Below, piece after piece: positions 6,304 through 11,779 of a stretch of DNA of 11,779 nucleotides; position 1 is the stretch's first letter; the number at the start of each line of letters is the position of its first letter. The notes under the pieces were generated by a model. The model did not search any database. It was not told the DNA's origin and saw only the letters and a list, made by a program, of their open reading frames with translations. Source of the DNA: Clostridia bacterium (lineage in GTDB: Bacteria; Bacillota; Clostridia; Christensenellales; CAG-138); assembly GCA_030530185.1 (NCBI GenBank), contig JAUMVL010000041.1, positions 1 to 11,779 on the forward strand, in the 5' to 3' direction. The position numbers and the translations under genes are program-made.

Positions 6304-8543
6304 CAATCCGTTCCTCCCCGTCCATCCGCTTTCTCATTCTGCACGGACTTCGTTTCCGGTTCCCGGTCAAGGCGCTGCCGTGCAACCAGCTCGGCAAATG
6401 CTCCGTTTTGGGCAATCAGCTCCTCATAGGTTCCGTTTTCGATGATCCGCCCCTGATCCATGACAAGAATCCGATCGCAGTTTCGGATCGTGCTCAGTCG
6501 ATGTGCGATCACGATTCGCGTGCATTTGAGCCGGTCCAACGCATCGGCAACCTGCTTTTGCGTCTTGTTGTCAAGCGCGCTGGTCGCTTCGTCGAGCATC
6601 AGAATATTGGGCTTCGGCGCAACGGCGCGCGCGATCATGATCCGCTGCTTTTGTCCGCCGGAGATGCCGCCCTGCCCTTCGGATACCAGGGTGTTCATGC
6701 CCATCGGCATCCGCCGGATGTCCTCTGCGATCCCCGCAATCTCAGCCGCTTCCCACGCTTCGTCCAGCGTCAGCTGCGGCGCCGAAATCGTGATGTTGGA
6801 GAAAATATCACCGGCGAACAGCTGTCCGTTCTGCGTGACAACGCCCATCTTTTTTCGCAGTGATTTCGGGTCCAGGCTTTTCAAGTCCTTTCCGTCATAG
6901 TAGATCGCGCCGCGCTGCGGTTTTTCAAAGCCGAGCAGCAGCCGCATCAGCGTGGATTTTCCGCAGCCGGTCCGCCCGACGATTGCGACATACTCTCCCG
7001 GGCGAATCTTCAGCGAAAGGTCCTTGAGCACGTAGGGCGTATCGTCGTTATAGCGAAAAAACACATGGTTGATCTCGATGTTGCCCGAGAGCTTTGTCAG
7101 CATCTCCTTGTTCTCCGAGATCTCCGGTTCGGCATTCAGGATCGGTTCCGCCATTTCCAACGCGGGAGACAGCTCCGCAATCGAGATAACGATTCCCGCC
7201 ATCGCACTGAACGCGCCCATGAGTCGGCCGTATGCCGCCGTAAACGCCGTATAATCGGCCGGCGTGATGCGGGACTGTACCGCAAGATAATACAGAACAA
7301 CATTCCCGATCAGCGAAACGGCAAGCAGAATCACGCCGTTCAGTTTCAGAATCGCCGGAGGGTTGTAATCCAGTTCGGAGCGTGCGGAAAATGGCTTGGC
7401 CCATCTGGCAAACGCGCGTTTTTCGGCACCCGCCAGCTTAATTTTCTGAACGCCGCTGATGACCGCATAGCTCGTTCCGCTGACCTGGGCCGAAAGGTTC
7501 ATCCGTTTCTTTGAAACCCGGATTCTCAAAAGCGAAATCACGGCATTGAGCACAACGGTGATCAGAATGATCAACACCGACGGCCAGACCAAAACCGGCG
7601 TATATGCAAAGATCTGTGTGATATACAGCAGGGACAAAAGCGAACTCAACCCGGTCGAGAGAATGTTGCCGAGCATCGCCTGACAAAGCGTGTTGACCGA
7701 ATCGACCCGGCTCGAAAGCTCTCCGGCGGAAAACTTTCGAAAGAAACTGACCGGCAAAGACAGAATCCGCATCATGACCGCCGAGTCCACCGAGAGCGAG
7801 GTCTTTGCGGAAATCCGCCCCATCAGCAGAGTTTTCACGGTTCCGATCAGCTGTGAGGAGAATGCCGCGCACAGGACAAACACCGCCATGCCCGCCAGCA
7901 TGGAATAGCTTTTCGTCTCCAGTACCGGTCCGACCAACGCCTTATAAGCCTGCGGTTCGATCATTCCGAACAGCGTCACGGCAAGCGTCGCAAGGAAAAT
8001 CCATACAAAGTCACTGACCGATACGCTGTCCTTCATGAAAAGCAGCAGATCGGGGATTCCGATTTTTTTCATCGGGAGCGGGTAATAGAAGCAAATCGCC
8101 TCCCGTCGCAGCAGCATGGCCGTTTTTCGGTTGATCGAAACGGTTCTCCCCGTCTGCGGGTCCCGGAAATGGTATCCGTGCATCAGGTTCGGCAGCAGCG
8201 CAACCGGCGTTCCCTCTTCCTTCAAAAACGCAAGCATTGGGCCGAAGGCATCCCGATACCAACCGTCCTCCAGCGTAACGGCGCGCGACATGATCCCGTG
8301 CGGTCGAAGTGCATAATCAAGCTGCTCGTCTGCATTCTCAATTGTATCGGGAATCTCCGTCGGCTTGCGGTGGTAGTACTTCTGAATCTCATCAATCGCC
8401 TCTTTTGCAATCAGCCGATCGTCTTGCAGCATCTGCGCAACGCGACTGCCGAGCACGGAACCGGCGACTCGTACAAAGGATTCTTCAAACAGATCCTGAT
8501 CGCTTTCCATCCGCTGCCGGATCTGCTCATCAAACCATCCCAT
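6303..8543 (-). CDS. NHLM-type bacteriocin-system ABC transporter, second (non-peptidase) subunit
   Basis: This 746-residue transporter subunit fuses a membrane and an ATPase domain and resembles the second ABC protein of NHLM/NHLP export cassettes. Residues 1-165 form a soluble extension with no C39 Cys/His pattern. A six-helix exporter membrane domain follows (about 178-460). The nucleotide-binding domain has Walker A GRTGCGKST (523-531), signature ISGGQ (627-631), Walker B ILMLDE (647-652) and the switch H681. All ATPase motifs are intact, so it should be active. It probably pairs with the peptidase-bearing ABC protein encoded just upstream; that is inferred from family and context. The start at 8543 has a near-perfect AAAGGAGG 7 bases upstream and lies 18 bases after the preceding stop. 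Its TGA overlaps the ATG of the SirTM-like gene. Confidence 0.9.
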   Translation of the reverse strand: MGWFDEQIRQRMESDQDLFEESFVRVAGSVLGSRVAQMLQDDRLIAKEAIDEIQKYYHRKPTEIPDTIENADEQLDYALRPHGIMSRAVTLEDGWYRDAFGPMLAFLKEEGTPVALLPNLMHGYHFRDPQTGRTVSINRKTAMLLRREAICFYYPLPMKKIGIPDLLLFMKDSVSVSDFVWIFLATLAVTLFGMIEPQAYKALVGPVLETKSYSMLAGMAVFVLCAAFSSQLIGTVKTLLMGRISAKTSLSVDSAVMMRILSLPVSFFRKFSAGELSSRVDSVNTLCQAMLGNILSTGLSSLLSLLYITQIFAYTPVLVWPSVLIILITVVLNAVISLLRIRVSKKRMNLSAQVSGTSYAVISGVQKIKLAGAEKRAFARWAKPFSARSELDYNPPAILKLNGVILLAVSLIGNVVLYYLAVQSRITPADYTAFTAAYGRLMGAFSAMAGIVISIAELSPALEMAEPILNAEPEISENKEMLTKLSGNIEINHVFFRYNDDTPYVLKDLSLKIRPGEYVAIVGRTGCGKSTLMRLLLGFEKPQRGAIYYDGKDLKSLDPKSLRKKMGVVTQNGQLFAGDIFSNITISAPQLTLDEAWEAAEIAGIAEDIRRMPMGMNTLVSEGQGGISGGQKQRIMIARAVAPKPNILMLDEATSALDNKTQKQVADALDRLKCTRIVIAHRLSTIRNCDRILVMDQGRIIENGTYEELIAQNGAFAELVARQRLDREPETKSVQNEKADGRGGTD

Positions 8544-8561
8544 ACCGTTGCCTCCTTTCCG

Positions 8562-10760
8562 TTACTCGCTCGTGACCAGTTCGGTATAAGCGCCGCCCAG
8601 GCGATACAACTCCTCGTGCGTTCCGTGCTCGACGACAACGCCCTTGTCGAGCACGATGATCTCATCGCAGTCGCGAATCGTGCTCAACCGGTGAGCAATC
8701 ACGATACACGTAATTCCGCGATCGCGAATCGCGTTCACGACATCGAACTCCGTTTTTGCATCGAGCGCGCTCGTCGCTTCGTCCAAAATAATCACCGATG
8801 GATCCTGTGCAAGGACGCGCGCGATCTCCATGCGCTGCCGCTGACCGCCGGACAAATCCTTTCCGTTTTCGGTCAGTTTACCGTCGTAGCCGCCCGGTCT
8901 TTGCATAATGTCGTCATGGAGCTGCGCATCACGCGCCGCAAGGATCACCTCGAAATCCGCAATGGACTTATCCCACATCCGAATATTCTCGGCAATCGTA
9001 TCCTCGAACAGAATGATTTCCTGATCAACCACTGCGACCGAACCGGTGAAAACGCTGCGCGGAATGTCACCGATCGGCTTTCCGTCGAACAGAATTTCAC
9101 CGCTCCACGGACGGTACAAGCCGGAGATCAGCTTGCTCAGCGTCGATTTGCCGCAGCCGCTCGCGCCGACGATCGCCACGCGGCTGCCGGGTTTCAAATG
9201 CATCGAAAAATCCTGCACAACCGGATCACCGAGGCGCGAATACCCGAAGGTAACGTGTTTCAGCTCGACCTCGCCATGCAGTTTGGAATAGTCCACATCC
9301 TCGCGAACTGCTTCCTCATGCACATATGGATCGTCCGGGTATTGCATAACGTCTTCGACGCGCTCCATCTCGGTTCGCATCTCCATCATCGTCTGTCCCG
9401 CATCGACGATTGTCATCGCCGGGCTCATGAAGGCATCCAGATAACTGGAAAACGTCATAATCATGCCGATCGTGAAGTTTCCGTCGATCGCGAATCGAAT
9501 TCCGAGAAACAGGACGATATAGTTCGTCGCGCTGCTGATAAAGCTTGGGATCAGGCCGAGACTTGCGTTCAGCTTTGCAAACCGTACCGTCTGCGTATTG
9601 ACCGAGGCCTGATACCCCGCCCACTTGGCAAAAAAGCCGTTTTCCGCGCCCGACGCCTTGATCGTTTCCGTCATGCTGATTCCGGCCATCGTGGTGGAGG
9701 CCAGTTTACCGGAGTCCCGCACCTGCACGCGGGTTACATTTAAGCGCTTTTCGGAAATCAACCGTGCCGCAAGCAGGTTCAAAAAAACACTTGTGAGTCC
9801 GACCAGAGTCAGAATCAGACTGTATCGAATCATCAGCACGAGATAAAAAACCGTCATGCCCGTATTGAGCAGCAGCGGCGCCGCCGTATCGACCAGTGTT
9901 CCGGCAATGGAAGCATTGGTATCCTGCCGCTGCAGGATGTCGCCGGTCATGCGCTGGGAAAAGAACTCGATCGGAAGCCGCAGCACCTTCCACATGTAGG
10001 ATGTGCTGCCGATGACGGACATCTTGCCGTCGATGCGCAGTGAATAAATGGTCCGAATCCATTCCACAACGATCTGCAGCACGCACAGCACCGCCATCAG
10101 GGAAATGAACGGAATCAGCCATTCCCGGTTTTTCCCACTCAACAAATGGTCGTAAAAGACGCGCGTCATGACCGGGTTGATCACACCGAAGAGATAGGAA
10201 ATCGCCGTCGTCAGCATTACAAAGGCAACGGCAACACCTGCGCCCTTCATGCGCTTTCGGGCAAACTCCAGCGTACTCTTCCGCTTGCCGCTCGGAACGA
10301 ACCCTTCCCCCGGCTCCATTTCCAGTACAATGCCCGTAAAGGAGCTGTCGAACTCCTCCATCGAAACCCAAACGGTCCCGCGCTCTGGATCGTTCAGGCT
10401 CGCCTTATTGTTGCGAAATCCGTTCAGCACGACAAAATGGTTGAAATTCCAATGGATGATGCACGGGAATGTCCCGGCGTTTTTCAGCGCCTCCGGTTCC
10501 ATCCGGTACCCGTTTGCCGTAAATCCGTAATTGCGCGCTGCGAGCAAAACGTTTTTTGCCTTGGAACCGTCGCGGGAAACACCGCAATCGACCCGCACCT
10601 GCTCAAGCGGAACCCATTTCTCGTAATAGGCCATCACCATGGTCAGGCACGCGGCGCCGCACTCCAAGGCCTCCATCTGCATGATGACGGGGACCCGTGC
10701 AACGCCCTTTCGCACCGGCTTGCGAACGGATTTTGCTTTCTTCGCTTCCCCGCTCGCCAT
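8562..10760 (-). CDS. C39 peptidase-containing ABC transporter (NHLM/PCAT type)
   Basis: This 732-residue protein cuts double-glycine leaders and exports the released cargo. The N-terminal C39 papain-like domain has catalytic C34 (MEALECGAACL), H108 (NFNHFVVL) and D124 (LNDPERG), so the triad is complete. The exporter membrane domain spans about residues 175-455. The ATPase domain has Walker A GASGCGKST (532-540), signature LSGGQ (636-640), Walker B VIILDE (656-661) and H690. The basic N-terminal stretch before the peptidase (K7-R22) is typical of NHLM peptidase subunits. ATG 10760 is chosen because it overlaps the adaptor stop as TGATG and has AGGAGG 7 bases upstream; an in-frame ATG at 10790 would extend further into the adaptor gene. 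The obvious local substrate is the double-glycine LysM protein on the opposite strand. Confidence 0.95.
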   Translation of the reverse strand: MASGEAKKAKSVRKPVRKGVARVPVIMQMEALECGAACLTMVMAYYEKWVPLEQVRVDCGVSRDGSKAKNVLLAARNYGFTANGYRMEPEALKNAGTFPCIIHWNFNHFVVLNGFRNNKASLNDPERGTVWVSMEEFDSSFTGIVLEMEPGEGFVPSGKRKSTLEFARKRMKGAGVAVAFVMLTTAISYLFGVINPVMTRVFYDHLLSGKNREWLIPFISLMAVLCVLQIVVEWIRTIYSLRIDGKMSVIGSTSYMWKVLRLPIEFFSQRMTGDILQRQDTNASIAGTLVDTAAPLLLNTGMTVFYLVLMIRYSLILTLVGLTSVFLNLLAARLISEKRLNVTRVQVRDSGKLASTTMAGISMTETIKASGAENGFFAKWAGYQASVNTQTVRFAKLNASLGLIPSFISSATNYIVLFLGIRFAIDGNFTIGMIMTFSSYLDAFMSPAMTIVDAGQTMMEMRTEMERVEDVMQYPDDPYVHEEAVREDVDYSKLHGEVELKHVTFGYSRLGDPVVQDFSMHLKPGSRVAIVGASGCGKSTLSKLISGLYRPWSGEILFDGKPIGDIPRSVFTGSVAVVDQEIILFEDTIAENIRMWDKSIADFEVILAARDAQLHDDIMQRPGGYDGKLTENGKDLSGGQRQRMEIARVLAQDPSVIILDEATSALDAKTEFDVVNAIRDRGITCIVIAHRLSTIRDCDEIIVLDKGVVVEHGTHEELYRLGGAYTELVTSE

Positions 10761-11194
10761 CAGTCTGCCTCCTGCCGGCTGTGATTCCAAAGGAACTCAA
10801 TCGGGTGAATCACTTCCGTAATGATTTCGCCGTCATATACGCCGTCAGGAAGCGAAACGCGCGCCGTGACAGTGGTAAAATCCCCGTTCGATTCGCCGAT
10901 CGATTCTACGGTACACTTCAACCCATTGACCCGTACAGGCATACCGATTCGTACCGCTCCCGCCTGTGCGCTGAAAATCTCAGCGACCGCTTCCCCATCT
11001 TTTACGCTCCATGCAGTCGAAACCGATTGTTCAATTGTTCCGATGGCCGAGCCAACCAGCAGGCCTGCAAGCAAGACAATAACGGCTGCAAGAATCAGCC
11101 ATACGCTCGGATTGGTGACGCGCATATAGTCATGCAGCTGCTCAGGCGACGAGATTCTCTCCAGACTCTTTTTCCGAAAAATCGGTTCTTCCAT
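10760..11194 (-). CDS. Compact HlyD-like membrane adaptor of the NHLM export system
   Basis: This 144-residue protein starts like NHLM secretion adaptors (FRKKSLERISSPEQLHDYM at 6-24), followed by one transmembrane helix (31-52) and a short outer domain. The outer part (VKDGEAVAEIFSA at 64-76, RIGMPVRVNG at 82-91, and beta-rich sequence to VIHPIEFLWN at 128-137) resembles the C-terminal beta-barrel portion of HlyD-type adaptors. Canonical members are about three times longer and carry a coiled-coil hairpin and lipoyl halves. Here those are absent, with no frameshift or internal stop to explain it. GAGGAG lies 5 bases before ATG 11194. It is the first gene of the operon, and its TGA overlaps the start of the peptidase ABC gene. 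The role as adaptor is inferred from the N-terminal signature and position. Confidence 0.78.
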   Translation of the reverse strand: MEEPIFRKKSLERISSPEQLHDYMRVTNPSVWLILAAVIVLLAGLLVGSAIGTIEQSVSTAWSVKDGEAVAEIFSAQAGAVRIGMPVRVNGLKCTVESIGESNGDFTTVTARVSLPDGVYDGEIITEVIHPIEFLWNHSRQEAD

Positions 11195-11250
11195 AGAAAC
11201 TCCTCTGCATTTTTCGATCTGAAACGACCGGATTCGAATTGTATTGTATT

Positions 11251-11279
11251 ATTATACCATCTTTTTTCGGCGTTCTCAA
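11251..11279 (-). promoter_or_regulatory. Sigma-A promoter of the export operon
   Basis: Minus strand: TTGAGA (11279-11274; 5 of 6), a 17-base spacer ending in TGG (extended -10), then a perfect TATAAT (11256-11251), about 57 bases before the adaptor ATG at 11194. It is the strongest promoter match in the window. Confidence 0.8.
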
Positions 11280-11297
11280 TATCTCAGAAACCGGAAT

Positions 11298-11337
11298 TCA
11301 AAAAAGCGCTCCCGTGGAAGGTGTTTTCCCGGAGCTT
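11298..11337 (-). terminator. Terminator-like hairpin between the divergent promoters
   Basis: GCTCC (11308-11312) pairs with GGAGC (11331-11335), and GGAA (11316-11319) with TTCC (11326-11329), with a small internal loop and a 6-base hairpin loop. On the minus strand the hairpin is followed by GC and six T (complement of A11300-11305), the layout of a Rho-independent terminator. No minus-strand gene ends here. It may stop antisense transcripts from the LysM side before the export promoter. The stem is imperfect. Confidence 0.45.
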
Positions 11338-11370
11338 CGTACAAAGATCTGTGGATATTGACATTTTTAA

Positions 11371-11399
11371 TTGAATTTTCTGCTGTCGGATGCTATACT
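11371..11399 (+). promoter_or_regulatory. Candidate promoter of the LysM peptide gene
   Basis: TTGAAT (11371-11376), a 17-base spacer ending in TGC (extended -10), then TATACT (11394-11399; 5 of 6), giving a leader of about 70 bases. A better -35 (TTGACA at 11358-11363) lies upstream but is 30 bases from this -10 and does not pair with it. The divergent spacing between the two promoters is about 90 bases. Confidence 0.55.
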
Positions 11400-11478
11400 G
11401 ATTGTGTGATACTTTTGTGACAAATCGGTTGTTATACTTATTGCAGAAAATAAAAATGATCTGAAAGGAGATTGTACA

Positions 11479-11712
11479 ATGACTGACGAAATCAAAAAGC
11501 TGGAGTTGGACGAACTCGAAGACGTTGCCGGAGGATACAAGCGTCCTGCGGAGAAGGAAGGATTCATCATTTATCAAATTTCAAAGGGTGACAACCTGAC
11601 CAAGATCGGCAAAAGATATGGCTGCACGGTAAACGATCTGCTTCGCTGGAATCCGAAAATCAAGAATCGCAACCTGATCTATGCAGGCGATTATCTTTAC
11701 ATCAAGGAATAA
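11479..11712 (+). CDS. Double-glycine leader LysM protein, probable cargo of the export system
   Basis: This 77-residue protein has two parts. Residues 1-19 form a double-glycine leader: counting back from the cut site, L8 (-12), E12 (-8), L13 (-7), V16 (-4), G18 (-2) and G19 (-1) fit the consensus recognised by C39 peptidases. Residues 32-75 form one LysM domain (YQISKGDNLTKIGKRYG, then LLRWNP, then IYAGDYLYI), a fold that binds N-acetylglucosamine polymers such as peptidoglycan. Cutting after G19 would release a 58-residue domain of net charge about +6 from a leader of about -5. There is no Sec signal and no catalytic domain. AAAGGAG lies 8 bases before the ATG. It is divergent from the export operon and followed by a terminator. 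The leader and LysM calls are direct pattern matches; export by the adjacent C39 transporter is inferred. Confidence 0.93.
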   Translation: MTDEIKKLELDELEDVAGGYKRPAEKEGFIIYQISKGDNLTKIGKRYGCTVNDLLRWNPKIKNRNLIYAGDYLYIKE

Positions 11713-11735
11713 CCATTTTTCGAAAATCAGTCTGG

Positions 11736-11762
11736 ACAGCCCGCAGATGACGGGCTGTTTTT
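11736..11762 (+). terminator. Rho-independent terminator after the LysM peptide gene
   Basis: A perfect 8-pair GC-rich stem (ACAGCCCG at 11736-11743 with CGGGCTGT at 11751-11758), a 7-base loop and a run of T from 11758 to 11762. It lies 24 bases after the stop codon and makes the LysM gene a single-gene transcript. Confidence 0.88.
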
Positions 11763-11779
11763 CATTGAAAGCGGTTCAA

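Noticed and set aside
8169..9743. A 524-codon open frame on the plus strand
   Set aside because: It is antisense to the two ABC transporter genes, whose Walker, signature and peptidase motifs are unambiguous. The product has no recognisable domain and its composition reflects reversed codons.
10761..10790. Ten-residue N-terminal extension of the C39 transporter
   Set aside because: The ATG at 10760 overlaps the adaptor stop and has AGGAGG at 7 bases; the upstream ATG has no comparable RBS.
11284..11577. A 97-codon minus-strand frame crossing the divergent region
   Set aside because: It runs antisense through the LysM leader and over both the promoter and the hairpin, has no good RBS, and the translation resembles nothing known to me.
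1..11779. tRNA/rRNA genes, CRISPR array, insertion sequences
   Set aside because: No cloverleaf or rRNA sequence, no regularly spaced repeats and no transposase or terminal inverted repeats were seen.

Overview
The window looks like a moderately GC-rich chromosome of a Gram-positive Clostridia species, probably Oscillospiraceae/Ruminococcaceae-like. The basis is the gene order FAD-flavoprotein (BaiN/HI0933 family) - cmk - plsC - ispH::rpsA, the in-frame IspH-S1 fusion, and strong GGAGG ribosome binding sites throughout. The taxon is inferred from gene families and order, not from a marker gene. All genes but one lie on the minus strand.

Region 1 (1-4260, minus): a housekeeping operon read from right to left. 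A candidate promoter at 4232-4260 precedes a BaiN-family flavoprotein (4188-2944), cytidylate kinase (2930-2268), a PlsC acyltransferase (2267-1668) and a bifunctional IspH/ribosomal protein S1 fusion (1667 to beyond base 1). Genes abut or nearly abut; two junctions are TAA immediately followed by ATG. A strong Shine-Dalgarno sits inside the fusion, just before the S1 part.

Region 2 (4266-5351, minus): pseudouridine-5'-phosphate glycosidase (psuG), alone between a terminator on each side, with its own candidate promoter.

Region 3 (5358-11762): an export island. A minus-strand operon, from a good sigma-A promoter at 11251-11279, encodes a very short HlyD-like membrane adaptor, a C39-peptidase/ABC transporter (NHLM/PCAT type) with an intact Cys-His-Asp triad, a second NHLM-type ABC transporter with an N-terminal extension and no peptidase, and a sirtuin of the SirTM (class M) type that is broken by a one-base frameshift in this sequence. 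Two of the three junctions are TGATG overlaps. Divergently, on the plus strand, lies a 77-residue protein with a textbook double-glycine leader fused directly to a single LysM domain. It has its own promoter, RBS and terminator.

Reading: the C39 peptidase probably cuts the LysM protein after Gly18-Gly19 and exports a 58-residue basic LysM domain that could bind the cell wall. The translationally coupled SirTM-like gene adds a possible NAD-dependent ADP-ribosylation step. A dedicated secretion system for a minimal LysM domain, with no RiPP-modifying enzyme in view, is the most interesting content of the window.
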